This document shows, in pieces, positions 1-8,578 of a stretch of DNA of 64,000 bases (position 1 is the stretch's first letter; the number at the start of each line of letters is the position of its first letter). The stretch is from Bifidobacterium breve (GTDB taxonomy: Bacteria > Actinomycetota > Thermoleophilia > Solirubrobacterales > Solirubrobacteraceae): the NCBI GenBank assembly GCA_945881845.1, contig CAMCVN010000001.1, forward strand, positions 112,666-176,665. The letters run 5' to 3'. A program made the position numbers and the translations under genes. Below the pieces are notes generated by a model that saw nothing but the letters and a program-made list of their open reading frames with translations, was not told the DNA's origin and did no database searches.

Positions 1-223
1 TCACGACGGCGACCAGCGACCGGGTCGCCGCACTGCGCCAACTCGGCTGGCGCACAGACCTACCGCCAGCACTCCGCGGCGCGCCGCCCTTGGCGCCGTT
101 CGCAGCTTTGTTCTTGCTCTGTTCGCGTTCGCTCAGCGGGCGGCCGGTCCGTCCGCGCGTCTCAACGACGCCGGCAGCGTTGCCTCGGTGCTTGGAGTTG
201 CGTTTCTTCTTAGCTTGAGCCAT
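1..223 (-). CDS. Small basic protein, N-terminal part (3' end outside window)
   Basis: The reading frame opens at an ATG five bases after the stop of the upstream formiminotransferase gene and stays open to the window edge, giving about 74 residues. The visible part begins MAQAKKKRNSKHRGNAAG and is very rich in Lys, Arg, Gly and Ser. It ends in SWRSAATRSLVAVV, which looks like the beginning of a membrane segment. I do not recognise a named family. A basic cytoplasmic tail before a transmembrane helix is the simplest reading. The close spacing suggests co-transcription with the formiminotransferase gene. Coding is supported by the start position and spacing only. Confidence 0.55.
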   Translation of the reverse strand, partial: MAQAKKKRNSKHRGNAAGVVETRGRTGRPLSEREQSKNKAANGAKGGAPRSAGGRSVRQPSWRSAATRSLVAVV

Positions 224-228
224 ATCGG

Positions 229-1113
229 TTAGAAGCCTAGAGCGTCCTCAAGCGTCGCTCGGTTACGGCAGACGAGCGACTCCGGCCAACGATCAAAGGC
301 GGCTCGCGGCGCGAGGCCGACGAGCTCGGCTTCTGCGACCTCAGCGCGCGCGCTAACGGCGGCAACGACGTCGGCTAAGGAGAGCGCGTTGTGATCCTCA
401 ATGTTCATCGAAACCTGTGCCACGCCAGCGCGCGCGGGCAGCTCAAGGCCAATCGCTCGCAGGCCGGGCAGCCCGGCCTCGCCGCCTTCGCGCAGCGCAG
501 CGGCGATCGCCTTCGCATCGGACAAGTTCGCGGGCGGCGCGAGCTCAAGATTGAACGCGACGAGCGGCGGGCGCGCTGCAACGAGCGTGACGCCCTTGGC
601 CGGGTTGAGCTCCGCTGGGCCGAAATCGGGGACTAGCTCGCCACGCGCGATTCGAGCCGCCAGCTCGGTGAGTCCGCCACGGCGGAGCTCGGCCCGTGTA
701 CGGCCGTCGGCGAGCGCGCCGTAAAGGAAGACTGGAAGCTCTAGCTCGCTTCCCAGAAGCTCCGCTGTCACCAATGCTTCGCTCAGCGCCGCAGCGCGCC
801 GCTCCTCGTCGAGAAAGACAACCGGCACGACATCGACGACGCCAACGTTGGGGTGCGAGCCGGCGTGTGTGCGCAGGTCAAATCGCGCCAGCGCCGTTCG
901 CGCGCCGTCGAGCAACGCGCCCGCGAGCTGCCCAGGTTCGGCGGCGAGCGTAAAAACAGTCCTCCCATGATCGGGGTCGCTGTGCGGCTGCGCGAGCAAG
1001 CGCGCGGAGCCGCTCTGCTCGAACGCGGCGGCGACAGCGGCAAGCGCCGCGTGGTCGGCGCCGTCGGAGACATTTGGCACTGCAGTCAGCAGCGTTGCCG
1101 GATCGAGTTCCAC
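229..1113 (-). CDS. ftcD: Glutamate formiminotransferase (single-domain)
   Basis: This 294-residue cytoplasmic protein matches the formiminotransferase half of FtcD, which moves a formimino group from N-formiminoglutamate to tetrahydrofolate. Family features seen are the N-terminal PNVSDG stretch (residues 13-18), the DPDHGRTVFTL segment and the VGVVDVVPVVF segment. The cyclodeaminase half found in the animal enzyme is absent, as is normal for many bacterial versions of about 300 residues. The start is GTG, with an AGGG purine run about 8 bases upstream. No histidine-degradation genes are visible nearby, so a role in histidine catabolism is not shown here. It could also serve folate one-carbon balance. 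Confidence 0.85.
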   Translation of the reverse strand: MELDPATLLTAVPNVSDGADHAALAAVAAAFEQSGSARLLAQPHSDPDHGRTVFTLAAEPGQLAGALLDGARTALARFDLRTHAGSHPNVGVVDVVPVVFLDEERRAAALSEALVTAELLGSELELPVFLYGALADGRTRAELRRGGLTELAARIARGELVPDFGPAELNPAKGVTLVAARPPLVAFNLELAPPANLSDAKAIAAALREGGEAGLPGLRAIGLELPARAGVAQVSMNIEDHNALSLADVVAAVSARAEVAEAELVGLAPRAAFDRWPESLVCRNRATLEDALGF

Positions 1114-1138
1114 GCGCCAACCCTACTTCCGCTGCGGC

Positions 1139-1927
1139 CTACAGATCGACGCGCCGAAGTTGACGCAGCGCGAGTAGACCGAAGAAGAGGATCATTCCAG
1201 CGAGCGCGAGCAACCCCGGCCAGGTGTGGGCCCAGCTCGGTTCAATCCCTGACACTGTCGCCTGACGCCCCATCTGCAGTACATAAGTAACGGGGTTGTA
1301 CGGCGCCGCGACCGCCAGCCAGCCCTTGAGGAAAGGCAGCGGCGTATACGCCGTCGAGAGGAAGACGGCGATGAAGACTCCGTTTTGAATCAGCGGCCCG
1401 ACCTGCTGGCTGCGTGCTCGCAAGGCGAGCGTGATCCCCCACAGCGAAGCAACCACGCTGAACGAGATCGCCGCGAGATAAAGCATCAGGAGACCGAACA
1501 GACCGCCGGTCAGGCCCGGGCCAATCACCAAGCCGGCGATCAGAATCACGGTGACCGGCACGAGGCAGCGCGTCATCGCTGCCATCACCGGCCCGAGCAG
1601 CAACAGCGGGCGCGGAGCCGGCGAACTGAGCAGGCGGTCGAACCACCCGGCTTCAATGTCGCGCGCCAAGTTGGCGCCGGTTGCGCCGCCTGCGAAACCG
1701 GCTGCCTGGAGGCAGGAGAGCGGCACCAGCCATGCGATGTATGAGGTTGTGGGAAAACCGACGAGCTGGTCGAGCCGACCAAACTGGCCGAGGCTTCCAA
1801 GCAGGAAGATCAATGGCGCGACCGTCGTCGGCAGTAGCCCGCCGCGGACGCGGGCCAGCTCAAGCAGCGACCTGCGCCAGAGCGCAAACCCGACACTGCC
1901 CGTGTACGCAAGCCCATGCGTACTCAC
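1139..1927 (-). CDS. ABC-2 type transporter permease
   Basis: This protein of about 262 residues has six predicted hydrophobic helices, and a central GANLARDIEAGWFDRLLSSP segment typical of the ABC-2 (DrrB-like) permease family. I chose the GTG at 1927 because it forms a GTGA overlap with the stop of the preceding permease gene. A longer frame opening at 2011 would overlap that gene by 88 bases. It is the third gene of an ATPase-permease-permease operon and most likely forms the membrane channel with its neighbour. The substrate is unknown. Family members export drugs, lipids or polyketides. Confidence 0.85.
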   Translation of the reverse strand: MSTHGLAYTGSVGFALWRRSLLELARVRGGLLPTTVAPLIFLLGSLGQFGRLDQLVGFPTTSYIAWLVPLSCLQAAGFAGGATGANLARDIEAGWFDRLLSSPAPRPLLLLGPVMAAMTRCLVPVTVILIAGLVIGPGLTGGLFGLLMLYLAAISFSVVASLWGITLALRARSQQVGPLIQNGVFIAVFLSTAYTPLPFLKGWLAVAAPYNPVTYVLQMGRQATVSGIEPSWAHTWPGLLALAGMILFFGLLALRQLRRVDL

Positions 1928-2724
1928 GAGCGCACCCTCGATCGCATTGCCCAGACCGCGAGCGTGCAAGTCAGAATCACGGAGCCGATGCCAGCCGCGA
2001 AGCCGGCCCACACGCTCCCGAGCGCTGCGCTGTCAAAGAGCGCACCGCGCATCCCTTCGACGACGTAGCTGAGCGGGTTTGCGACCGAGATCGTCTCAAG
2101 CACAGGGTTCAGCAGCGCCCGCGGGAAGAAGGCAGGCGCGGTGAATAGCAACACGAAGACGAACGGGAAGAGGTTCTGCATCAGCGACAGAGATCCGGTC
2201 CGCAGCGCGATCGTCGCGCCGAGCCCGGCGGCCGCTGAGGCGCTGAGCGCGGCGAGGGTGATTGTCAGCACCACGCCGACGACGCCGCCTTTGAAGTCGG
2301 CGCCGAGCGCCAGCGCGACGGATAGAAAGAGAACTGCCTGCGCTACGCCGATCAGCGCCGTCCCGAGCACGCGGCCGAGCACGATGCTGGCGCGGTGAAC
2401 CGGCGCCGAGAGCAGCCGATCAAAGAAGCCGCCCTCAATGTCACCGGCAATCGCGATGCCGGCCATCAGCCCGGCTAAGAGCGTGCCTTGCATGATCGTC
2501 CCCGAAACAACAAAGCCAACGTATGAACCGGTAGACGGGAATCCCGGCAGCTGCTGGGCTGCCGAGGTGCCGCTGGCGATCACGGCGAGCAGCAGTAGCG
2601 GCAGCAGAAACGATGGAAGTAGGAACTGTGCTCGGCGGAGCTGGACGCGCAAGGCCCGTTCCGCCAGTGCTGCGATCACACGGCCTTGCGTGGCAAGGTC
2701 GCGCTCGATCGCGAAGCTACTCAA
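1924..2724 (-). CDS. ABC-2 type transporter permease
   Basis: This 266-residue ABC-2 permease is paralogous to the next gene downstream. It has a cytoplasmic N-terminus of about 35 residues, then about six hydrophobic helices, with the family motif region IAIAGDIEGGFFDRLLSAPV near residues 90-110. Its ATG overlaps the stop of the ATP-binding subunit by 4 bases, and its own stop overlaps the next permease, so the three products should be made in balanced amounts. With one ATPase and two different permeases the complex is probably a heterodimeric pore on an ATPase dimer. Confidence 0.88.
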   Translation of the reverse strand: MSSFAIERDLATQGRVIAALAERALRVQLRRAQFLLPSFLLPLLLLAVIASGTSAAQQLPGFPSTGSYVGFVVSGTIMQGTLLAGLMAGIAIAGDIEGGFFDRLLSAPVHRASIVLGRVLGTALIGVAQAVLFLSVALALGADFKGGVVGVVLTITLAALSASAAAGLGATIALRTGSLSLMQNLFPFVFVLLFTAPAFFPRALLNPVLETISVANPLSYVVEGMRGALFDSAALGSVWAGFAAGIGSVILTCTLAVWAMRSRVRS

Positions 2725-3707
2725 GCCCCGTCCTCCCCTGAGTCCCCTTCGGCGCGGTGGCCGGTAACGGCGAGAAACACGTCGTCGAGCGTCGGCTCCT
2801 CAACCTCAACGGCGTCAACTTCAATCTCTGCCTCGTCGAGAGTGCGGACGATTGGGGCGATTGCCCGCGCACCGAGCGCCGTGCGGATAGTCAGTCCGCC
2901 TTCCGCGCGATCGCTGACCGCACCGTGAACCGCTAGTAGTTGGCGCGCATCGTCGCTCTTCGATTCATCGATCAGTTTCACGTACAGGCCAGGCTCGCCG
3001 ACAAGCCGCCCGAGCTCCTGCGGCGTCCCTTCGGCGACGAGCTTTCCTTGGTCGATGATCCCGACGCGATCGGCCAGCTGCTCGGCCTCCTCGAGGTACT
3101 GCGTCGTCAGGAAGATCGTCGTGCCTTCATCGTTGAGCTTGCGTAGCTCAGTCCAGAGCGACGAGCGGCTAACCGGGTCGAGCCCGGTTGTCGGTTCGTC
3201 GAGGAAGAGGACGCTGGGCCGGTGGACGAGCGCCATCGCCAAGTCAAGCCGCCGACGCATGCCGCCCGAGTAGGTGTTGAGCAAGCGATCAGCGGCTGCG
3301 ACGAGGTCGACGCGCTCGAGCAGCTCTTCGGCGCGCAGCTTCGACTCCGCTCGCCGGATCCCGTGAAGTGCTCCTTGGAGCTGCAACAGCTCACGACCGG
3401 TCATCAGAGGATCGAGCGCCGCCTCCTGCAGCGCGACGCCGATTGAACGGCGAACCTGCGAAGCCTGCTTCACGACGTCATAGCCAGCAACGCGCGCGTG
3501 GCCACCTGTTGGTCGCAGCAAGGTCGTCAGAATCCTTACCGTGGTCGACTTGCCTGCCCCGTTTGGCCCAAGGAAGCCATAGATCTCGCCGGCCGATACG
3601 GCCAGGTCCACGCCGTCTACTGCGCGAAGGCCGCCCGGGTAGATCCGTTCGAGTCCTTCGACCTCAATAGTGGCCTCGGCGCGGCCGGTCTTGTCGTCTC
3701 GTTGCAC
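2721..3707 (-). CDS. ABC transporter ATP-binding protein, DrrA-like
   Basis: This 328-residue cytoplasmic ATPase has a Walker A motif GPNGAGKST near residue 50, the signature YSGGMRRRLDLAMAL, Walker B LFLDEPTTGLDP and an H-loop region TTQYLEEAEQLADR. The C-terminal tail of about 90 residues, ending in EEPTLDDVFLAVTG, is typical of the daunorubicin-resistance (DrrA) group. It heads an operon with two ABC-2 permeases at 4-bp overlaps, so it powers their export activity. Resistance or lipid export is possible, but the cargo cannot be read from the sequence. Confidence 0.92.
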   Translation of the reverse strand: MQRDDKTGRAEATIEVEGLERIYPGGLRAVDGVDLAVSAGEIYGFLGPNGAGKSTTVRILTTLLRPTGGHARVAGYDVVKQASQVRRSIGVALQEAALDPLMTGRELLQLQGALHGIRRAESKLRAEELLERVDLVAAADRLLNTYSGGMRRRLDLAMALVHRPSVLFLDEPTTGLDPVSRSSLWTELRKLNDEGTTIFLTTQYLEEAEQLADRVGIIDQGKLVAEGTPQELGRLVGEPGLYVKLIDESKSDDARQLLAVHGAVSDRAEGGLTIRTALGARAIAPIVRTLDEAEIEVDAVEVEEPTLDDVFLAVTGHRAEGDSGEDGA

Positions 3708-3743
3708 GCCGAAGACCCTAGCCGGGATAGTCTTGGCCGAATC

Positions 3744-4325
3744 ATGGCTCGCCCCACCTCGAACATCTCCGACATGCTGCCGCGCCGGGCGACGATAAAC
3801 GACCTCAGCGTCCCCTACCGCTCGGGGTCAACCTACATCGTCGTGATGGCCACCTTCCTGACCGCCGTGCTCTGCGCTTTCGCGGTTGTGACCAGCGAGC
3901 CGTTTGTCGTGCCGTCGATCGGGCCCACAATCTTCATCATCGTTGGCTTCCCGCTCTCGGAGCAGGCGCACCCACGCAACATTCTCTATTCGACGGCAAT
4001 CGCAATCGTCGCCGGAATCATTGGCCTAGCGATCTTCGGACTGATCAACGTGCCGCCAGACCTCGTTGACCTGACATGGGTTCGCGCTGGCGCGCTGGTC
4101 GTCGCCGTGGCGATCGGAGTCACCGGAATCATTGTTTTCCGATCGCTCCATGCCCCCGCTGTGGCTACGGCGATGATCATCGCTGCCGGCCTGCTGAAGG
4201 ACCCCCTCGACTGGCTTTCAGTCTTCATCGGCGTTCTCGCCGTAACGATCATTGGCGTCGCCGTGAACCGCGCCTGCGGGAAGCCCCAGGCGCTTTGGTG
4301 GAGGCCACAGCCGGCGCGAGAGTGA
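3744..4325 (+). CDS. HPP-family integral membrane protein
   Basis: This 193-residue protein has four to five hydrophobic helices. It resembles the HPP family (four-helix inner membrane proteins, some linked to nitrite transport): SIGPTIFIIVGFPLS is followed by QAHPRN, and later LHAPAVATAM stands where the family often has HPP-G-ATA. I placed the start at the ATG at 3744 (MARPTSNISD), because a longer upstream frame would overlap the divergent ABC ATPase gene. It is transcribed away from that gene and converges on the MFS gene. Substrate is unknown. Confidence 0.75.
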   Translation: MARPTSNISDMLPRRATINDLSVPYRSGSTYIVVMATFLTAVLCAFAVVTSEPFVVPSIGPTIFIIVGFPLSEQAHPRNILYSTAIAIVAGIIGLAIFGLINVPPDLVDLTWVRAGALVVAVAIGVTGIIVFRSLHAPAVATAMIIAAGLLKDPLDWLSVFIGVLAVTIIGVAVNRACGKPQALWWRPQPARE

Positions 4326-4340
4326 GCACCGCCGAGCGGC

Positions 4341-5540
4341 TCAGAGCGGCGCCGGCGCAGCCCCGTCCGCGCCGCGGTCCGCCTGCACCGAGCTGACGTA
4401 GCGTGAACGAAGCCAAGCTGCAACGGTCGCTAGCAAGAACGCCAGCACACCGGCGCCAAGGAAGATCCCGCTGAAGTGGCCTTGGTCGGCAAGCGGCGCT
4501 GAGGCAGCGCTCGCGACGGCGCCGCCGACGAAGACGGAGCCAGCAAAGAACGAGACCGTCACCGCCCTCGCCTGCGCGTTGACCTGAGTCGCCCAGAGCT
4601 GCATCGTTGGGTGAAGGAATCCGAACCCAGCGCCCAGCCCCAATGCCGCGACGATCGCCGTCGCGACGACCGTGTCGGAGGCGGCAACGATCAGCCCTGT
4701 TCCCGCGAGCAGAGACCCAATCGCGATCATTACCGGCGAGGCGAAGCGGCGGATAGCCCGCGTCACGACGGGAACGCAGCAGACATTGGCAATTCCAAAA
4801 CCGGCAGCTGCCGAGCCAGCTACCGCAGCTCCAACGCCCTGTTGCTGCAGCGAAGCGGAGATGAAAGTCAAGGAGCCGAGGATGACCGCGCCTTCGGTGA
4901 ATCCAATCGCGAGCACGACCAAGACCCAGCGCTGGCTCAGCGCGTTCACCGCAAGCCGCATGTAGGTGTGCGGTGACGGCACCCGAACCGGCTCGGGAAG
5001 CCTCGTTATCGCCAGTGACAGAAGTAGCGCGAGTATCGAAGTCGCCACGAACGCGGCGCGCCAACTGATTAGCTGCGCGCAGAGTCCACCGACAATCGTC
5101 GCGACGGCAATCCCGGCCGACGCCGAGGCAATTGTCAGCGTAAGCGCGTGCTGGCGGTGCTCGACGTCCACGGTGTCACCGATGTAGGTGACGACCGTCG
5201 GCACGATCGCCGCGAAGAGCACACCGCTAACAGTCCGCGAAGCGAGCAGCACTGTGAAGCTCGGTGAGATCGCGGCGACGACACAGCAGAGCCCACCGGC
5301 GACGATCGAGAACCGGATCACCTTCACGCGACCGACGCGGTCCGAAAGCGCGCCCCAGAGCGGCTGGCTCAGTCCGTAGGCAATGAAGTAGGCGCTGGCC
5401 ACCAGCGCCGCTGTGCCGAGTGGCACTCCGAAGGCGTGGCTGATCGGCACGAGCAGCGGCGGGATCGCAAAGCGGTCGAAGCTGGAGACGAAGGTCGTTG
5501 CCCGTAGGCGCCACTGGACGGCTTGGCTATCGGCTCGCAC
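4341..5540 (-). CDS. MFS transporter
   Basis: This 399-residue protein has about twelve hydrophobic helices. The hallmark major facilitator loop between helices 2 and 3 is seen as GALSDRVGRVKVIRFS (near residues 62-77). Helices 4-5 contain ASAGIAVATIVGGLCAQLISWRAAF in pieces typical of drug:H+ antiporters of the 12-TM group. The start is GTG. It is monocistronic, and converges with the HPP gene across a 15-base gap that holds no clear terminator. The substrate is not determinable; export of small molecules is the usual role for this subgroup. Confidence 0.88.
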   Translation of the reverse strand: MRADSQAVQWRLRATTFVSSFDRFAIPPLLVPISHAFGVPLGTAALVASAYFIAYGLSQPLWGALSDRVGRVKVIRFSIVAGGLCCVVAAISPSFTVLLASRTVSGVLFAAIVPTVVTYIGDTVDVEHRQHALTLTIASASAGIAVATIVGGLCAQLISWRAAFVATSILALLLSLAITRLPEPVRVPSPHTYMRLAVNALSQRWVLVVLAIGFTEGAVILGSLTFISASLQQQGVGAAVAGSAAAGFGIANVCCVPVVTRAIRRFASPVMIAIGSLLAGTGLIVAASDTVVATAIVAALGLGAGFGFLHPTMQLWATQVNAQARAVTVSFFAGSVFVGGAVASAASAPLADQGHFSGIFLGAGVLAFLLATVAAWLRSRYVSSVQADRGADGAAPAPL

Positions 5541-5603
5541 GCCGCCACGCTACTTGCCCGAGGGCAGGCCGCGCGGTTTCTTTCGGTAGGATCGTGGCCT
5601 CCC

Positions 5604-5677
5604 GCCGGAGTAGCTCAGCTGGTTAGAGCAGCGGAATCATAATCCGCGTGTCGGGGGTTCGAGTCCCTCCTCCGGCA
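5604..5677 (+). tRNA. tRNA-Met (CAT anticodon)
   Basis: The cloverleaf folds by eye. The acceptor stem is GCCGGAG with CTCCGGC, the D arm is GCTC/GAGC, the anticodon stem is GCGGA/TCCGC with loop ATCATAA (anticodon CAT), and the T arm has loop TTCGAGT. The discriminator base is A and CCA is not encoded. The stem lacks the three G-C pairs of initiator tRNA, so this is an elongator tRNA-Met, or a tRNA-Ile2 whose C34 becomes lysidine. The sequence alone does not settle that. Confidence 0.92.
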
Positions 5678-5826
5678 TACCGTAAAGACTGAAGATCAAG
5701 CGATCGAGAGCCGCTTGGCCGCCCTCAAATCGCGGGGGTGCCAGCAAAGTGCCAGCAGAGATCGGGGCGGCAGGCCGAGCGCGCTGATCCGGCGCACGTG
5801 CCGAGCGGAATCAGTACCTTGCCGCA

Positions 5827-6726
5827 ATGCGTTCGTTCTCGAAGGTCTTCTGTCTGTCACTTCTAGCGGTCGCGCTGCTCGCTGGTTCAGCGCAGGCGCG
5901 CACCGTCAACGGCTGCAAGATCAAGCATCACACCGTCTGCCATCACAAGAACCTCAACGGCAAGGATCTACGCGGCGCTGTGTTGCATCACAGCGTGCTC
6001 CATCACATCAACCTGCGCAAAGCAAACCTACGCGGGGCGGATCTCCGTTACGCCGATTTACGACAGGCTGACCTTCGAGGGGCCGACCTGCGCGGAGCAA
6101 ACCTCAAAGGCGCGAAGCTCCATCGCTACACGGCGCCAAAGAAGAGTGGTGCGCACACATCAGACACACCCGCCTGCGCACCCAATTGCCAAGGCACGAA
6201 CCTGTCAAATGCGAACCTAGCCAAAGCCGACCTGACCTCCGCGAACCTGTCTGACGCGAACCTGACTGCCGCGAACCTGGCCGGCGCGAACCTGACCGGC
6301 GCGAATCTGGCCAACGCGCAAATCGGCTGCAATAAAACTGAGGAGGCCGACCTTGATTGCGCAGACTTGCGCATGGCGAACCTGACCAGCGCGAACCTGA
6401 CCCACGCGCAACTGTATAAAGCAGCCATGCGCGGCGCGAAGCTGGGCTACGCGAACCTGAGCTTCGCGACCCTGCAATGGGCGGACCTGACCGAAGCGAA
6501 CCTCTCCCACGCGAACCTCAACAACGCATTCCTGGTTATGGCAAGCCTGACGCTGACGAATCTGAGCTTCGCGACCCTGCAATACGCGGCCTTGGACGGC
6601 GCTCAGTTCTGGAATACGAACCTAACCAAAGCAGACCTGTGGCGCGCGACCCTGGACCACGCGCAATACCTGTCGAAGGCGAACCTGAGCGGCGCGACGA
6701 TGCCCGATGGCACAATCCACGAGTAG
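5827..6726 (+). CDS. Secreted pentapeptide-repeat protein with His/Cys-rich N-terminus
   Basis: This 299-residue protein has a clear signal peptide (residues 1-25, basic start, hydrophobic core, cleavage near AQA-RT). From about residue 42 to the end it is made of A(D/N)LxxAxL pentapeptide repeats, which build a right-handed quadrilateral beta-helix. The chain is interrupted by two insertions, near residues 100-123 (with CAPNC) and 164-177 (with IGCNKT and DLDC). Just after the signal peptide lies a segment with CKIKHHTVCHHKN and later HHSVLHHIN, rich in His and Cys, which could bind metal. Most known pentapeptide proteins are cytoplasmic, so an exported one is less usual. Function is unknown. 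Confidence 0.85.
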   Translation: MRSFSKVFCLSLLAVALLAGSAQARTVNGCKIKHHTVCHHKNLNGKDLRGAVLHHSVLHHINLRKANLRGADLRYADLRQADLRGADLRGANLKGAKLHRYTAPKKSGAHTSDTPACAPNCQGTNLSNANLAKADLTSANLSDANLTAANLAGANLTGANLANAQIGCNKTEEADLDCADLRMANLTSANLTHAQLYKAAMRGAKLGYANLSFATLQWADLTEANLSHANLNNAFLVMASLTLTNLSFATLQYAALDGAQFWNTNLTKADLWRATLDHAQYLSKANLSGATMPDGTIHE

Positions 6727-6789
6727 CCGCCAGCATTCCCACTAGGGACAAGTAGCTGTTCCCTTCGAAGGATCCGGAAACGCGCGGTC

Positions 6790-8412
6790 CTACCGGACGC
6801 AGGCCTTGCCCTTGCACGTCTTCAGCTGCAGCGCGAGCTTGGCCAGCGCGGCGAGCTGCTTGGAGTAGCCGGGCTTCTTGGCAAGGTTGTTCATCTGGGC
6901 GGGGTCGCGGACCATGTCGTAGAGCTCTTGGTCGCCGGTCTCGAGGTACTTGGCGTACATCCAATCCTTCGTGCGCACGCCGTAGTAAGGCGTGTCCTCA
7001 GGGTTCGGGAATGCACCCGGCTTGACGAACAGCTTGCGCGTCGCCTCAAGCGGGATTGCGCTGCGGCCCTTCGACGGGTTCTTCATCACCGAGAAAAGCG
7101 ACATGCCGTCGGTTACCCGCAATGGCTTCGCACCAGTGGCGGCGACGATCGTTGGCGACAAGTCAACGTTGGCGACGAGCGCGTTATTGACCTTGCCCTT
7201 TGGAACGCCCGGGCCGGCCATCATCAGCGGCACGTGGATCGACTCTTCGTAAGGCAGGTACTTGTTGCCGTTGATGTTGTGCTGACCCATCAGCCATCCG
7301 TTATCGGAGGTGAAGACGATTAACGTGTTGTTTAGCTGTCCACTCGCCTTGAGTTGATCGATCATCTTGCCGACCTCGTCGTCGAGTGCCATCGAAGCGC
7401 CGGCGCGGCCCTGGTAGTAGTGCGTTAGCTTCTGGATGCACTGCTTAACGACGCAGGCAGCGCCGTTGGTGTTCGGCGTCGTCGGCTCTTGCAGCACGGC
7501 TCGCTTGTCGCTCATGTCCTTCTCAGCAAACGCCTTCGGACGCGGCAGCTTGAGGTTCTCAACCTTCGGCAGGTACTTCGAAGGGACGCGCGGGTTGATG
7601 CCGATGTCCTGACCTGCGTTGGCCTGCTCGGCTACATCCTCACGGTGCTGACTTGGCGGAGTGTAGTACTGAAACCACGGCTTCTTCGACTTCGCTCCGG
7701 TGGCCATGAACTGCCGTGCTGTGTCGGCTTCGACGGAGGTCGTGTAGTTGGCGTCGACGGTCGTCCCGAAGGTCCACGGCCGGTCGCGTGTCATGAAGAA
7801 TTGGAAGAGGTTCCCGACCAGCCCCGGGTAGTCGAGGATCAACTCTTGGCCGACGACCTGAGAGAAAGCATAGGTTCGGTTGATCCAGTCAGGGTCTCCA
7901 TACTCGACCAGCTTGCCGTTGCGGTTGTAGCGAACGTTGAAGGCGTCGATCGTCGTTTCGTCGATCGAAACCTGCCAGTCATCCCAACCTTTCGGGACCT
8001 CGAGCTGATCGAGCTCGCCGTAACCGTTGAGGTACTTGCCGCTAACACCGGTCCGGTAGCCGCCCTTCTGTAGCCAAGCGGCCAGGTTGTTGTCCCTCGT
8101 CTTCCAGCCGATGAAGTTGTCAGGTGCGAAGACGCTGTCAACGCCGTGGTTATGCGTCAACTGGCCGGTGAGGAAGGTCGTACGTGCCGGGCAGCAGAGC
8201 GGGTAGGTGACGTAGTTCTTCGTGAACGATGTGCCGTTCTTCTTGAAGAAGGCCGTCGTTTTCGGCATGAACTGGAGGTTGTCGTAGCTCATGTCGTCGG
8301 TCATCACGACGAGCACGTTGGGCTTCGTGGACTGAGCCGATGCGGCCGACGGCAGCGCGAAAGCTGCGAGTAGCGCAACGATCGACAGACTGAGTGCGGT
8401 GCGACGAGCCAT
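6790..8412 (-). CDS. Secreted type I (formylglycine-dependent) sulfatase
   Basis: This 540-residue protein starts at the ATG at 8412, preceded by a GGGGAGAGGG ribosome site. A signal peptide covers residues 1-26 (ending SAASAQ). The sulfatase fold follows: metal-binding MTDD at residues 37-40, the fGly motif C73-C-P-A-R77 followed by TTFLTG, and further on FTSDNGW, the family's second metal-binding segment. It resembles the N-acetylglucosamine-6-sulfatase/choline-sulfatase-like branch, hydrolysing sulfate esters outside the cell. C73 must be oxidised to formylglycine by a generating enzyme, and one is encoded at 16317-17183. The substrate is not predictable. Confidence 0.92.
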   Translation of the reverse strand: MARRTALSLSIVALLAAFALPSAASAQSTKPNVLVVMTDDMSYDNLQFMPKTTAFFKKNGTSFTKNYVTYPLCCPARTTFLTGQLTHNHGVDSVFAPDNFIGWKTRDNNLAAWLQKGGYRTGVSGKYLNGYGELDQLEVPKGWDDWQVSIDETTIDAFNVRYNRNGKLVEYGDPDWINRTYAFSQVVGQELILDYPGLVGNLFQFFMTRDRPWTFGTTVDANYTTSVEADTARQFMATGAKSKKPWFQYYTPPSQHREDVAEQANAGQDIGINPRVPSKYLPKVENLKLPRPKAFAEKDMSDKRAVLQEPTTPNTNGAACVVKQCIQKLTHYYQGRAGASMALDDEVGKMIDQLKASGQLNNTLIVFTSDNGWLMGQHNINGNKYLPYEESIHVPLMMAGPGVPKGKVNNALVANVDLSPTIVAATGAKPLRVTDGMSLFSVMKNPSKGRSAIPLEATRKLFVKPGAFPNPEDTPYYGVRTKDWMYAKYLETGDQELYDMVRDPAQMNNLAKKPGYSKQLAALAKLALQLKTCKGKACVR

Positions 8413-8578
8413 TTGAGTTCCCTCTCCCCAGTAGGCACCATGCCGACCGTGCTGTTGAGTATTCCAGATTCCGAAAACTGCCACGCCGCTTTGAACGGGC
8501 GCCTACCTAATCAACACAGCGAATAGCACGAAGTAGCGCAACAAAGGCTTACACGGTGGGTTGGTGGAAGTAGTGCAA

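Noticed and set aside
229..1113. FtcD with the GntR/HutC-type regulator as evidence for a histidine-degradation (hut) system
   Set aside because: No hutH, hutU or hutI genes are seen and the two genes are 31 kb apart.
5738..5757. Direct repeat GTGCCAGCA twice after tRNA-Met, resembling an integration scar
   Set aside because: Only nine bases, no duplicated tRNA end and no recombinase nearby; too little to claim an attachment site.
6126..6582. Long minus-strand frames with regular repeats inside the pentapeptide gene
   Set aside because: They are mirror frames of the repetitive plus-strand gene. Their repeats follow from the repeated GCGAACCTG codons, and the plus-strand product has a signal peptide and a known fold.
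6180..6720. Regularly spaced short repeats that could be taken for a CRISPR array
   Set aside because: The repeats are the 15-base units of the pentapeptide gene, in frame, with no unique spacers of uniform length.
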